A stretch of DNA of 64,000 nucleotides, taken from positions 558,001-622,000 of the forward strand of contig NZ_CP067113.1 of assembly GCF_016615955.1 (NCBI RefSeq), in the 5' to 3' direction. This document shows positions 10,866-19,466 of this stretch, one piece after another (position 1 is the stretch's first letter; the number at the start of each line of letters is the position of its first letter). Below the pieces are notes generated by a model. The model was not told the DNA's origin. It made no database searches and was given only the letters and a program-made list of their open reading frames with translations. This stretch comes from Luteimonas sp. MC1750. GTDB taxonomy: Bacteria > Pseudomonadota > Gammaproteobacteria > Xanthomonadales > Xanthomonadaceae. The translations under genes were made by a program, and so were the position numbers.

Positions 10866-11834
10866 TCAGGCGTCCGGAAACCGCGCGGCGACGTCCTCGG
10901 CGCGCGGCATCGCGGCCGCTGCGCCGGGGCGTTCGGTGGACAGCGCGGCGTAGCGCGAGGCGAAGCGCACGTGGGCCGCGAACGGCTGCGCCGGCACGCG
11001 CGCCAGTGACGCCGCCAGGGCGCCGTTGAACGCATCGCCGGCACCGGTGGTGTCGACGACCTTGGCCGCCGCCGCCGGACAGCGGTAGTGCGCCTGGGTA
11101 TCGCCACGCAGGGTGTCTTCGCGGTGCGACACGAAGCAGCCCGCGGCGCCCAGGGTCAGCACTACGGTCCCGCGCGGCAGCAGGGTGCGGCAAAGCCGGT
11201 GCAGGCGCTCGCGGTCCATGCCGGCGAGGGTGCCGGGATCGACGTCGCCGCCGCAGTGGCGCGCGAGCAGGGCGGCGAACTCGGTTTCGTTGGGGGTCAG
11301 CACCTCGGCCACCGCCAGCAGCCCGCGGCTGCAGTCGGCATTGGCCGGCGCCGGGTTGAGCACGGTGTGGGCCCCGCTGGCGCGTGCCAGTCGAAGGGTC
11401 TCGACGATGGCGTCCACCGGCGACTCGAGTTGGGCCAGGACCACGTCGGCGGCGGCGATCGCCACGCCCTGCGCGGCCACGAAGTCCGGCGTCAGCGTCG
11501 CGTTCGCGCCCGGCCCGATGACGATGCTGTTGCTGCCGTCGTCGCCCACGTAGATGCCGGCGGTCCCGGTCGGCTCTTCGCTGGCGTGGGCGCGCAGGTC
11601 GATCCCGTGGCTGGCCGCGAGCCCGCGCGCGAGGCGTCCGCCATCGTCGTCGCCGAGGGCGCAGACGAAGGTGGTGGCCGCGCCGGCAAGCGCCGCGGCG
11701 ACCGCCTGGTTGAAGCCCTTGCCGCCTGGCCCCGTCGAGTACTCCCCGGCCAGCGTCTCGCCGGCGCGCGGCAGCGCCGCGCAGTGCCAGACATGGTCGA
11801 CGTTGAACGAGCCGGCGACGACGACGCGCGACAT
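10866..11834 (-). CDS. rbsK: Ribokinase (PfkB family sugar kinase)
   Basis: Phosphorylates ribose or a related pentose/nucleoside with ATP. It is 322 residues. The PfkB N-terminal signature is GGKGFNQAVAAALAG, with DTTGAGDAFNGALAASL (catalytic Asp and anion hole) near the C-terminus. It starts 10 bases after the nucleoside transporter, so the two are almost surely one operon and the likely source of substrate is imported nucleosides. That neighbour leaves open a nucleoside kinase rather than strict ribokinase activity. Confidence 0.9.
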   Translation of the reverse strand: MSRVVVAGSFNVDHVWHCAALPRAGETLAGEYSTGPGGKGFNQAVAAALAGAATTFVCALGDDDGGRLARGLAASHGIDLRAHASEEPTGTAGIYVGDDGSNSIVIGPGANATLTPDFVAAQGVAIAAADVVLAQLESPVDAIVETLRLARASGAHTVLNPAPANADCSRGLLAVAEVLTPNETEFAALLARHCGGDVDPGTLAGMDRERLHRLCRTLLPRGTVVLTLGAAGCFVSHREDTLRGDTQAHYRCPAAAAKVVDTTGAGDAFNGALAASLARVPAQPFAAHVRFASRYAALSTERPGAAAAMPRAEDVAARFPDA

Positions 11835-11844
11835 CGCCCCGGCC

Positions 11845-13143
11845 TCAGGCGCCGATGTGGGTCAGCACGCCGGCGATGGTCGCGGTCATCAGCGTGGCGA
11901 TGGTGCCGCCCAGCACCGCGCGCAGGCCGAAGCGGGCCAGGTCCTGGCGGCGGTCGGGCGCCAGTCCGCCGATGCCGCCGATCTGGATCGCGATCGAGCT
12001 GAAGTTGGCGAAGCCGCACAGGGCGTAGGTCGCGATCAGGCGGCCCTCGTCGCTCAGGCTGACGCCCTCGACGCGACCGTTGACGATGTCGGCCAGCTGC
12101 AGGTACGCGACGAATTCGTTGATCACCACCTTCTGTCCGATCAGCGAGCCGACGGTGCCGGCATCCGACCACGGCACGCCGATCAGCCATGCCACCGGCG
12201 CCAGCACGTAGCCGAAGATCGCCGACAGGTCGGTGGGCTTGCCGATCGCCGCGGCCACGCCGGTGACGTCGCCCAGCCAGGTCAGCGGCGCGTTGATCAT
12301 CGCGATGAGCGCGATGAAGGCCAGCAGCATCGCGCCGATGTTGAGCGCGAGCTTCAGGCCGTCGCCGGCGCCGGCCGCGGCGGCGTCGATGACGTTGCTG
12401 GTGGTGTTCTCGACCTCCATCTTCACCGTGCCGCGGGTCAGCGGCTCGCCGGTTTCGGGGATCAGGATCTTGGCGATCACCAGCGTCGCCGGCGCCGCCA
12501 TGATCGAGGCCGCCAGCAGGTGCTTGGCATAGAAGGCCTGCTGCGCCGGATCGCCCGCACCGAGCATGCCGACGTAGGCCGCCAGCACGCCGCCGGCGAT
12601 GTGCGCCATGCCGCCGATCATCATCGTGATCAGCTCGGACTCGGTCATGCGCGAGATGTAGGGACGCACGGTCAGCGGCGCCTCGGTCTGGCCGATGAAG
12701 ACGCTGGCGCAGACGCTGGTGGTTTCGGCGCCGGACACCCGCATCACCTTGGTGATCGCCCAGGCCATGGCGCGCACCACCAGCTGCATCACGCCGAAGT
12801 GGTACAGCACCGCCATCAGCGAGGCGAAGAAGATGATCGTCGGCAGCACCTGGAAGGCGAAGATGAAGCCGTAGGTGCTGACGTCCATCAGGCTGCCGAA
12901 GATGAACTCGGAGCCGGCGTTGACGAAGCCCAGCACGCGCACGAACAGCTGGCCCAGCCAGTCGAAGACCTCGCGCCCGCCCGGCACCAGCAGCACCAGC
13001 GCCGCGAACGCGATCTGCAGGGTGACCCCGGTGACGACCAGCTTCCAGTCGACCCTGCCCTTGTTGTTGGAGAACAGCCAGGTGATCCCGATGAGCACGG
13101 CCAGGCCGAAGAGGCCGAAGCCGATCCGCGTCAATACTTCCAT
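11845..13143 (-). CDS. Concentrative nucleoside transporter, NupC/CNT family
   Basis: Inner-membrane importer of nucleosides driven by ions. It is 432 residues with about ten hydrophobic segments. CNT family features are GAETTSVCASVFIGQTEAPL, EGVSLSDEGRLIATYALCGFANFSSI split in the C-terminal half, and PLTWLGDVTG. It is the first gene of a transporter-ribokinase pair, with dusB behind it. No specific regulator binding site is obvious in the short upstream gap. Confidence 0.93.
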   Translation of the reverse strand: MEVLTRIGFGLFGLAVLIGITWLFSNNKGRVDWKLVVTGVTLQIAFAALVLLVPGGREVFDWLGQLFVRVLGFVNAGSEFIFGSLMDVSTYGFIFAFQVLPTIIFFASLMAVLYHFGVMQLVVRAMAWAITKVMRVSGAETTSVCASVFIGQTEAPLTVRPYISRMTESELITMMIGGMAHIAGGVLAAYVGMLGAGDPAQQAFYAKHLLAASIMAAPATLVIAKILIPETGEPLTRGTVKMEVENTTSNVIDAAAAGAGDGLKLALNIGAMLLAFIALIAMINAPLTWLGDVTGVAAAIGKPTDLSAIFGYVLAPVAWLIGVPWSDAGTVGSLIGQKVVINEFVAYLQLADIVNGRVEGVSLSDEGRLIATYALCGFANFSSIAIQIGGIGGLAPDRRQDLARFGLRAVLGGTIATLMTATIAGVLTHIGA

Positions 13144-13225
13144 CGTGAAGCCGATCCCCTGGACCTGCCGCGGGCGCGCGGCGACGGGGCAGCGTAGTGC
13201 AGGCCGCAGGGCCGGGCAACCGCGG

Positions 13226-14356
13226 TCAGGGGTCCCGGGCCACGATCCGGTTGCCGCCGGCGGCCTTGGCCGACTTCAGCCGGCGGTCCGCGCAGCCGAG
13301 CAGGCTCGACGTGCTGCTGCCGTCCTGCGGCCAGGCCGCCAGGCCGGCGCTGAAGGTGAAGACGAAGGCGTCCTGGCCGCGCTCGGGCAGGAAGGGGCGC
13401 TCGACCAGGGTGCGGCGCAGGCGATCGAGGCGTTCCCAGGCGCTGCCGGCCGGGCCGTGCAGCAGCATCACGAACTCCTGGCCGCCGATCCTGGCCAGTG
13501 ATTCCGTGTCGGCGAGCATCTCGCTCATGGTCGAGGCGATGTGGCGCAGTGCGCGGTCGCCGGCCTGCGGCCCGGCCTCGTCGTTGACGCGCTTGAAGCG
13601 GTCGACGTCGAGCAGCACCAGGGTCAGCGAGGCGCCCGAGTTGCGCGCGTTCGCGAACACGTGCGGCATGCGCTGCACCAGCCAGGAGCGGTTGGGCAGG
13701 CCGGTCAGGGCGTCGTGTCCCGATGTTTCCACCAGCGCCTGCATCCGTCGCACCGCGACCGCCGCGAGCCCGGTGGCCAGGACCAGCAGCAGCATGCGCA
13801 GGGCCTCGGCGCCGATGCGTGTCGCGACCGGCTGCAGCGCGAGGGCCGCCTCGGGAGGCGTCCTGCCCAGGTAGGCCGCCAGCGCGAACAGGCCGTACTG
13901 CAGCAGGGCCAGGCCGCCGGTGTAGAGCGCCAGCCGGCCATCGGCGCGCAGCGCCGCCGACAGGATCACCAGGAGGTAGCACGACCAGGCCGCGACTCCG
14001 GTGGTCGCGGCGGAGGGATCGCGCAGCGCGATCGCCACCAGCGTGGCGGTGACCAGGCTGGTGTCCCAGGTGCAGGTGGCGAAGGGCAGCCAGCTCCGCT
14101 CCTGTCGCGCCAGCACCAGCCAGGCGAGGGCGACGGCATTGGCCAGCACGACCGCGCCGAGGCAGGCGAGGATCCCGCCCATGCCCGCGCCGGTCGCCGC
14201 GGCGAACAGCGGCAGCGCCAGTGCCAGGACCGAGAGCAGCAGCCGGACCCGGGCGACCAGGCGCTCGCTGCCCGCACCCAGCCGGCGCATGACCTGGTCC
14301 GGCGGCGCCAGCAGGCGCTGCAGCGTGTCGCGTATCCCGCCGTCGCTGGCGTGCAT
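13226..14356 (-). CDS. Membrane-bound GGDEF-domain protein with altered active site (GGQEF)
   Basis: Protein of 376 residues. About six membrane helices lie between 38 and 200, followed by a GGDEF domain (about 210-375) with DALTGLPNR at 215-223 and metal-binding D250 in LLDVDRF. The signature reads GGQEF (291-295), so the acidic metal ligand at the third position is Gln. The inhibitory RxxD site is ADTE. Family knowledge says loss of the third-position acid usually abolishes diguanylate cyclase activity, so this may be a c-di-GMP or GTP sensor instead. The start at 14356 is preceded by GGGAG; the longer frame runs into the divergent aldo/keto reductase and is rejected. Confidence 0.9.
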   Translation of the reverse strand: MHASDGGIRDTLQRLLAPPDQVMRRLGAGSERLVARVRLLLSVLALALPLFAAATGAGMGGILACLGAVVLANAVALAWLVLARQERSWLPFATCTWDTSLVTATLVAIALRDPSAATTGVAAWSCYLLVILSAALRADGRLALYTGGLALLQYGLFALAAYLGRTPPEAALALQPVATRIGAEALRMLLLVLATGLAAVAVRRMQALVETSGHDALTGLPNRSWLVQRMPHVFANARNSGASLTLVLLDVDRFKRVNDEAGPQAGDRALRHIASTMSEMLADTESLARIGGQEFVMLLHGPAGSAWERLDRLRRTLVERPFLPERGQDAFVFTFSAGLAAWPQDGSSTSSLLGCADRRLKSAKAAGGNRIVARDP

Positions 14357-14441
14357 CGTCCGTGCTCCCTTCCCTGCGGGGAGGATAGCGCGGCGGCTTG
14401 CGTAAACTGCCGCCCAACACAGCGCGCTGGAGGCGTCGACC

Positions 14442-15410
14442 ATGGAATACCGCAGGCTTGGCAGCTCGGGACTCGCGCTGTCCGCGCTGTCGTTCGGCGC
14501 CTGGACGACCTTCGGCGGCGCCATCCCGCGCGGTGAGGCGCGCAACCTGGTCGCCGCAGCCTGGGACCATGGCGTCAACTTCTTCGACAACGCCGAGAGC
14601 TACGCCCACGGCGAGGCCGAGCGGATGATGGGCGACGTGATCGCCGACCTGCGCCTGCCGCGCGACGGGTATGCGGTGTCGAGCAAGGCGATGTTCGGCT
14701 CGGCGGCCAGCCCGCTGCCGCTGCAGCGCGGGCTGTCCCGCAAGCACCTGCACGACGCCTGCCACGCCGCGCTGAAGCGGCTGCGCGTGGACTACCTCGA
14801 CCTGTACTTCTGCCATCGGCCCGATCCGGACGTGCCGGTGGCCGAGACGGTGGCCGCCATGGACGCGCTGGTCCGCCAGGGCAAGGTGATGTACTGGGGC
14901 ACGTCCGAATGGCCCGCGGCGCTGGTGCGCGAGGCGCATGCGGTGGCGCGCGCGCGGCAGCTGCAGCCGCCGACCATGGAGCAGCCCGAGTACAACCTGT
15001 TCAACCGCAGGCGCGTGGAGCTGGAGTACGCATCGCTGTACGCCGAACTCGGCCTGGGCCTGACGGTGTGGTCGCCACTGGCCTCCGGAGTGCTGACCGG
15101 CAAGTACGGCGATGGCATTCCCGCCGGTTCGCGCGCGGCGCGCGAGCCCTGGCTGCGCGAACGGCTGGATGGCGGCGAGGGGCCCGGGCTGCTGGAGCGT
15201 GCCCGCCGCTTCACCGTGCTCGCGCGCGAGCTGGGCGTCGAGCCTGCGGCGCTGGCCATCGCCTGGTGCCTGCGCAACCCGCACGTGTCCAGCGTGATCC
15301 TCGGCGCCAGCCGGGTCGGGCAGCTGCAGGCGAACCTGGGCGCGCTGGAGCTGGCCCGGGGCCTCGACGACGGCGTCTGGCAGCGGGTCGAGGCCGCAAC
15401 CGTCGGCTGA
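14442..15410 (+). CDS. Aldo/keto reductase (voltage-gated K+ channel beta-subunit-like group)
   Basis: NADPH-dependent reductase of the AKR fold, 322 residues. The catalytic tetrad is visible as D49 (FFDNAESY), Y54, K82 (SSKAMF) and H125 (YFCHRPD). The cofactor-binding SSVILGASRVGQLQANL is near the C-terminus. The sequence resembles the AKR6/Kv-beta-like group. It is alone on the plus strand, divergent from the GGDEF gene with 85 bases between. The substrate is unknown. Confidence 0.92.
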   Translation: MEYRRLGSSGLALSALSFGAWTTFGGAIPRGEARNLVAAAWDHGVNFFDNAESYAHGEAERMMGDVIADLRLPRDGYAVSSKAMFGSAASPLPLQRGLSRKHLHDACHAALKRLRVDYLDLYFCHRPDPDVPVAETVAAMDALVRQGKVMYWGTSEWPAALVREAHAVARARQLQPPTMEQPEYNLFNRRRVELEYASLYAELGLGLTVWSPLASGVLTGKYGDGIPAGSRAAREPWLRERLDGGEGPGLLERARRFTVLARELGVEPAALAIAWCLRNPHVSSVILGASRVGQLQANLGALELARGLDDGVWQRVEAATVG

Positions 15411-15426
15411 ACCCGGCAGTTGACAG

Positions 15427-15445
15427 GCAAATGAGAATCATTAGC
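15427..15445 (+). promoter_or_regulatory. Fur box upstream of hemP
   Basis: This 19-base site matches the classic Fur consensus GATAATGATAATCATTATC at 15 of 19 positions (core ATGAGAATCATTAG). It lies 33 bases before the hemP ATG, so iron-replete repression of hemP is expected. Confidence 0.8.
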
Positions 15446-15477
15446 ATCGGAGGTCATCGATCGATGAGGTGTCCCCC

Positions 15478-15681
15478 ATGCTGGCCTCCCGCGTCCATCC
15501 GTCCGCCTTCGAAGCGGCCGACGACCTGCCGTCGGCCGGCGGCGCAGACGCGCCCGTCGAGCGTGCCGAAGTCGACAGCCTGCGCCTGCTCGATGGCCAG
15601 CGCGAAGTGCTGATCCGCCACGGCAACGAGCTCTATCGCCTGCGGCATACGCGCAACGACAAGCTCATCCTCACCAAGTAG
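15478..15681 (+). CDS. hemP: Hemin uptake protein HemP
   Basis: Protein of 67 residues matching the short HemP family: LLDGQREVLIRHGNELYRL, then a C-terminal KLILTK. HemP is linked to haem/iron acquisition and in some bacteria acts as a regulator of haem uptake genes. The ATG at 15478 is chosen because GAGG lies 8 bases before it; a GTG at 15469 would add three residues. The Fur box at 15427-15445 supports iron control. No haem receptor or TonB gene is adjacent, so this is an isolated copy. Confidence 0.9.
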   Translation: MLASRVHPSAFEAADDLPSAGGADAPVERAEVDSLRLLDGQREVLIRHGNELYRLRHTRNDKLILTK

Positions 15682-15776
15682 GTCCACCGCCGCGCACGCG
15701 GTGTGGCCCGCGTGCGGTCACGGATGCGCTCCGGGCCGCGTCTATACTCGAAACCATTGCATGGGGAGGGTATGGA

Positions 15777-16739
15777 ATGTCCGGAACCACGTTCATTGCC
15801 GCCGTACTGGCGCTCGCGTTCATCATCTTTTTCTTCAAGATGGTGCGCATCGTGCCGCAGGGCTTCGAGTGGACCGTCGAGCGCTTCGGCAAGTACACGC
15901 ACACGCTGTCGCCGGGACTGCACCTGCTGATCCCGGTGATGCAGGCGATCGGCCGCAAGGTCAACGTCATGGAGCAGGTCCTCGACGTGCCCTCGCAGGA
16001 GGTCATCACCAAGGACAACGCCGTGGTGAAGGTCGATGGCGTGGTGTTCTTCCAGGTGCTCGACGCCGCCAAGGCCGCCTACGAGGTGTCCAACCTCGAG
16101 ATCGCCACGATCGCGCTGGTGCAGACCAACATCCGCACGGTGATCGGCTCGATGGACCTGGACGAATCGCTCAGCAACCGCGAGACGATCAACGCCCAGC
16201 TGCTCAACGTGGTCGACCACGCCACCAATCCCTGGGGCATCAAGGTCACCCGCATCGAGATCCGCGACATCCAGCCGCCGCGCGACCTGATCGATTCCAT
16301 GGGCCGGCAGATGAAGGCCGAGCGCGACCGTCGCGCGGTGATCCTGGAGGCCGAAGGCCATCGCAGCTCGGCGATCCTGCGCGCCGAGGGCGAGAAGCAG
16401 GCGGCGATCCTGCAGGCCGAAGGCGAGCGCGAGGCGGCCTACCGCGAGGCCGAGGCGCGCGAGCGGCTGGCCGAGGCGGAGGCCAAGGCCACCGAAATGG
16501 TGTCCAACGCGATCGCGTCCGGCGACGTGCAGGCCATCAACTACTTCATCGCGCAGAAATATGTCGAGGCGTTCCGCGATCTCGCCACGGCACCCAACGC
16601 CAAGTTCGTGATGATGCCGATGGAGACCAGCGGGATCATCGGCTCGATCGCGGGCATCGCCGAGCTGGGCAAGGAGGCGCTGGGCAAGCAGCAGGTCGAT
16701 ACGCGTGCGCGGATCGACGCCAGGCGGCCGGAGATCTGA
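15777..16739 (+). CDS. SPFH/Band 7 membrane protein (stomatin/QmcA-like)
   Basis: Protein of 320 residues with one N-terminal membrane helix (about 5-22). An SPFH domain (about 25-190; VPQGFEWTVERFGKY, NPWGIKVTRIEIRDIQPP) and a long charged coiled coil (about 185-245; repeated AEGE/EAEAR) follow. Such proteins form large membrane-organising assemblies. GGGGAGG lies about 10 bases before the ATG. The NfeD gene starts 2 bases after its stop; this stomatin-NfeD pair is a well-known operon unit. Confidence 0.93.
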   Translation: MSGTTFIAAVLALAFIIFFFKMVRIVPQGFEWTVERFGKYTHTLSPGLHLLIPVMQAIGRKVNVMEQVLDVPSQEVITKDNAVVKVDGVVFFQVLDAAKAAYEVSNLEIATIALVQTNIRTVIGSMDLDESLSNRETINAQLLNVVDHATNPWGIKVTRIEIRDIQPPRDLIDSMGRQMKAERDRRAVILEAEGHRSSAILRAEGEKQAAILQAEGEREAAYREAEARERLAEAEAKATEMVSNAIASGDVQAINYFIAQKYVEAFRDLATAPNAKFVMMPMETSGIIGSIAGIAELGKEALGKQQVDTRARIDARRPEI

Positions 16740-16741
16740 CG

Positions 16742-17182
16742 ATGGCCTGGAGCACGCCCACCATCGTCTGGGCCGCGATCGCGCTGGCGCTGATCGCGGC
16801 GGAGACCTTCATCCCGGGCGCATTCCTGCTCTGGATGGGGATTGCCGCGGCCTTCGTGTGGCTGGCGGTGCTGCTGTTCCCGGGCCTGTCGCTGCTGGCA
16901 CAGGTGGTGCTTTTCGTGGCGCTGAGCGTGGTCGCGGTGCTGGCCTACCTGAAGTGGGGGCGTCGCCGCGAGCGTCCGAGCGACCGGCCGCTGCTCAACC
17001 GCCGCGCCGAGCAACTGGTCGGGCGCGTGGTCGCGCTGGATCGCGCCATCGTCGGCGGGCGGGGCAGGGTGAAGATGGATGACGCCTACTGGGACGTCAG
17101 CGGTCCCGAGCTCGAAGCCGGGCAGCGGGTGCGCGTCATCGGCGCCAGCGGCATGGTCCTGGAGGTCCGCGAGGCCGGCTGA
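16742..17182 (+). CDS. NfeD-family membrane protein
   Basis: Protein of 146 residues, the short NfeD form without the ClpP-like protease domain. Membrane helices lie at about 5-25, 28-48 and 50-68. A small OB-fold C-terminal domain follows (about 85-146; [36 protein letters not shown]). It is the partner of the upstream SPFH protein and probably helps assemble or regulate it. The start is set by the 2-base gap to the upstream stop. Confidence 0.92.
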   Translation: MAWSTPTIVWAAIALALIAAETFIPGAFLLWMGIAAAFVWLAVLLFPGLSLLAQVVLFVALSVVAVLAYLKWGRRRERPSDRPLLNRRAEQLVGRVVALDRAIVGGRGRVKMDDAYWDVSGPELEAGQRVRVIGASGMVLEVREAG

Positions 17183-17295
17183 CCCCTTGTCCCCTACAGG
17201 ATCCGGGCACGGCAACGGGCCGTATCGCCTGTGGTCGTGCCGGTCGGCGTGCGAAGGGCGATAATGGCCTTCCCCCGCACAGGAGCCGACATCCC

Positions 17296-18396
17296 ATGAC
17301 CCGAAAGACCGTCCTCAACGCGTCCCACCGCGCGCTCGGCGCGAAGATGGTCGACTTCGGTGGCTGGGACATGCCGATCAACTATGGCTCGCAGATCGAG
17401 GAGCACCACGCCGTGCGTCGCGACGCGGGCATGTTCGACGTCTCGCACATGACCGTGGTCGACCTGCACGGCGCGCGCGTGCGCGAATTCCTGCGCCGGC
17501 TGCTGGCCAACTCGATCGACAAGCTCAAGGTCCAGGGCAAGGCCCTGTACACCTGCATGCTCGATGCGGACGGTGGGGTCATCGACGACCTGATCGTCTA
17601 CAACCTCGGCGACGACTTCCAGCGCCTGGTGGTGAATGCCGGCACGCGCGACAAGGACCTGGCCTGGATCGAGGCCCAGGCCGAGGGCTTCGACCTCGAC
17701 ATCCGCGTCCGCGACGACCTGGCGATGATCGCCGTGCAGGGACCGCAGGCGCGCGACAAGGTGGCGGCGCTCGTGCATCCCGACGATCGCGCGGCGGTCG
17801 CGAAGCTGGGCCGCTTTGCCAGCCGCGACGTCCGCTCGGTCGATGGCGCGCCGCTGTTCATCGCGCGCACCGGCTATACCGGCGAGGACGGGTTCGAGGT
17901 CGCGCTGCCGGACGAGCACGCGGTGGCGTTCTGGGACGCGCTGGTGGCCGCGGGCGTGAAGCCGGCCGGCCTGGGCGCGCGCGACACGCTGCGCCTGGAA
18001 GCGGGCCTGCCGCTGTATGGCCAGGACATGGACGAATCGGCGACGCCGTACGAAGCCGGGCTCGGCTGGACGGTGGCGCTGGACGAAGGCCGCGACTTCA
18101 ACGGCCGCGCCACGCTCGAGGCGCAGCAGGCCCGCGGCGACGCGCGCCAGCTCATCGGCCTGGTGATGGACGAGAAGGGCGTGCTGCGGCACGGGCAGAA
18201 GGTGCTGGCCGGCAGCGGCGACGGCGAGATCCTCTCCGGCACCTTCGCGCCGACGATCGGCAAGTCGATCGCGCTGGCGCGGATCCCGGCGGGCGAGCCG
18301 GGCGATGTCCGGGTGGACATCCGCGGCCGCGAGGTCCCGGTGCGCGTGGTCGCCTGGCCCTTCGTCCGCGATGGCCAGCCGCGCGACGGCATTTGA
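17296..18396 (+). CDS. gcvT: Glycine cleavage system T protein (aminomethyltransferase)
   Basis: Transfers the methylene group from aminomethyl-lipoyl GcvH to tetrahydrofolate and releases ammonia. It is 366 residues. The N-terminal [20 protein letters not shown] and FDVSHM fold onto folate; YTGEDGFEV and [10 protein letters not shown] are typical of GcvT. AGGAG lies before the ATG. gcvH follows 68 bases later; gcvP is not in the window. I looked for a glycine riboswitch in the 113-base upstream gap and see no match. Confidence 0.97.
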   Translation: MTRKTVLNASHRALGAKMVDFGGWDMPINYGSQIEEHHAVRRDAGMFDVSHMTVVDLHGARVREFLRRLLANSIDKLKVQGKALYTCMLDADGGVIDDLIVYNLGDDFQRLVVNAGTRDKDLAWIEAQAEGFDLDIRVRDDLAMIAVQGPQARDKVAALVHPDDRAAVAKLGRFASRDVRSVDGAPLFIARTGYTGEDGFEVALPDEHAVAFWDALVAAGVKPAGLGARDTLRLEAGLPLYGQDMDESATPYEAGLGWTVALDEGRDFNGRATLEAQQARGDARQLIGLVMDEKGVLRHGQKVLAGSGDGEILSGTFAPTIGKSIALARIPAGEPGDVRVDIRGREVPVRVVAWPFVRDGQPRDGI

Positions 18397-18423
18397 TCCA
18401 CGGCCGCGATGCTTGGCTACACT
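18393..18423 (+). promoter_or_regulatory. Possible separate promoter for gcvH
   Basis: TTGATC (18393-18398) and TACACT (18418-18423) are separated by 19 bases, in the short gap after gcvT. The spacing is a little long, so read-through from gcvT may be the main route. Confidence 0.3.
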
Positions 18424-18464
18424 AGCCCCCCACCTCCCAACCACGGCGATCCGGAGCAGCAGAC

Positions 18465-18857
18465 ATGAGTGACATCCCTGGCGACCTGAAGTTCATGAAG
18501 TCCCACGAGTGGGCCCGCGTCGAAGGCGACGGCAAGGTCACCGTCGGCATCTCGGACCATGCCCAGGGACTCCTCGGCGACCTGGTCTACGTCGACCTGC
18601 CCGCCGTCGGCGACAGCGTCGAAGCCGGCACCGCCTGTGCGGTGGTGGAGTCGGTCAAGGCCGCCTCGGACATCTATGCGCCGATGTCGGGGACGATCGT
18701 CGCGATCAACGAGGCACTCGCCGACAAGCCGGAAACGATCAACGAGGACGCGTTCGGCGAAGGCTGGCTGTTCGTGCTCGAAGCGAGCGAGCCGGAGCAG
18801 GCGAACGAGCTGCTCGATCCGGACGCCTACGCGGCGCTGGTCGAAGAGGAAGCCTGA
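18465..18857 (+). CDS. gcvH: Glycine cleavage system H protein
   Basis: Lipoyl carrier protein that shuttles the aminomethyl group between GcvP, GcvT and lipoamide dehydrogenase. It is 130 residues. The lipoylated lysine is K65 in [18 protein letters not shown] at the N-terminus and [12 protein letters not shown] near the end are family features. CCGGAGCA precedes the ATG. It is likely co-regulated with gcvT; a terminator follows at 18896. Confidence 0.98.
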   Translation: MSDIPGDLKFMKSHEWARVEGDGKVTVGISDHAQGLLGDLVYVDLPAVGDSVEAGTACAVVESVKAASDIYAPMSGTIVAINEALADKPETINEDAFGEGWLFVLEASEPEQANELLDPDAYAALVEEEA

Positions 18858-18895
18858 CCGGCATCCGCCGCGCGCTGCGCGGCATGTCGATACGG

Positions 18896-18916
18896 ACGCC
18901 GGGCATTGCCCGGCGT
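18896..18916 (+). terminator. Hairpin after gcvH
   Basis: 9-bp perfect stem ACGCCGGGC/GCCCGGCGT with a 3-base loop, followed by TCGCGTTT. A second hairpin, GTTTCCG/CGGAAAC, is at 18921-18939. The T-run is weak, but the position suggests it ends gcvH transcription. Confidence 0.65.
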
Positions 18917-18939
18917 TCGCGTTTCCGGGTCGCGGAAAC

Positions 18940-19259
18940 GTCGCGAAGCTTCGCGCACTTTCGCGCAAATCATGTCCTGCGACCTTCCCGGCGTGCTCCG
19001 GCGCGCATGCGGCGCGCGCGTCATGTGCGCCCCGGATCGACGCACGCGACGCGCAGGTCTTCCGCCTCGCCGGGACGCGCGCGCGCCACGTCGATCCGTC
19101 GAGCGCGAACGCAAACGCCTTGAAACAAGCCCTTTGATGAAAACGCCTGCAGGCGCGTGCGTGTTCCGGCGTCGACGGGGCACGCAGCGGACGACGTCGG
19201 CGGACGCATCGCGTCCGCTCTTGCATCGACGTGGCGTGACGACACGCAGGCGACGGGTG
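18940..19259. other. Gene-free GC-rich interval
   Basis: No credible gene is seen. Open frames on both strands exist but translate to arginine-rich sequence without family resemblance or a good ribosome site. The stretch is notably rich in CGCG and GCGC. Confidence 0.6.
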
Positions 19260-19288
19260 TTGACAGCGAAAAAAACCGTGATTAGGTT
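19260..19288 (+). promoter_or_regulatory. Sigma70-like promoter in the gcvH/H1-like gap
   Basis: Perfect TTGACA at 19260-19265, a 17-base spacer containing seven A residues in a row, then TAGGTT at 19283-19288. Transcription would start near 19295. This is the clearest -35 box I noted in the window. Confidence 0.65.
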
Positions 19289-19293
19289 TCGCC

Positions 19294-19465
19294 CAACAAC
19301 ACGTGGCCACAGAAGCGAGTGAGTGCGAACCGGACGACAACGCGCAACACAACTCAGTCCTCCGCCCGGATGGTCGACATGGTGGACTCAGGCGTCGTCT
19401 TCCCCGCGAAAACTCCAGGCGAACCAGAGCAGACAACCCGCGGCGCATGGCGCAGCGGGTTTTTT
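19294..19465 (+). ncRNA. Candidate small RNA (or attenuated leader) with own promoter and terminator
   Basis: A stretch of about 170 bases bounded by the TTGACA-17-TAGGTT promoter and an intrinsic terminator ending in six T. Nested pairing can be drawn: GACGAC (19333-19338) with GTCGTC (19394-19399), enclosing AGTCC (19356-19360) with GGACT (19384-19388). No open frame with a ribosome site is seen. I do not recognise a known RNA family; I considered 6S RNA because of the rod-like fold but cannot align its conserved parts. It could be a free small RNA, or the 5' leader of the H1-like gene cut short by a regulated terminator. Confidence 0.5.
19435..19465 (+). terminator. Intrinsic terminator inside the H1-like upstream region
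   Basis: Outer stem AACCCGC/GCGGGTT (19435-19441 with 19455-19461) and inner stem GCGC/GCGC around ATG, followed by a T-run to 19465. It lies 185 bases before the H1-like ATG, with no gene just upstream. Confidence 0.85.
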
Positions 19466-19466
19466 C

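Noticed and set aside
17183..17295. Glycine riboswitch before gcvT
   Set aside because: The 113-base gap is too short for a tandem form and shows no glycine aptamer core.
18906..19322. Open frame of 138 codons after gcvH
   Set aside because: Arginine-rich, runs through a hairpin and the TTGACA promoter, no ribosome site.
19294..19465. 6S RNA as identity of the candidate small RNA
   Set aside because: A rod-like fold can be drawn, but the conserved parts of 6S RNA cannot be aligned by eye.
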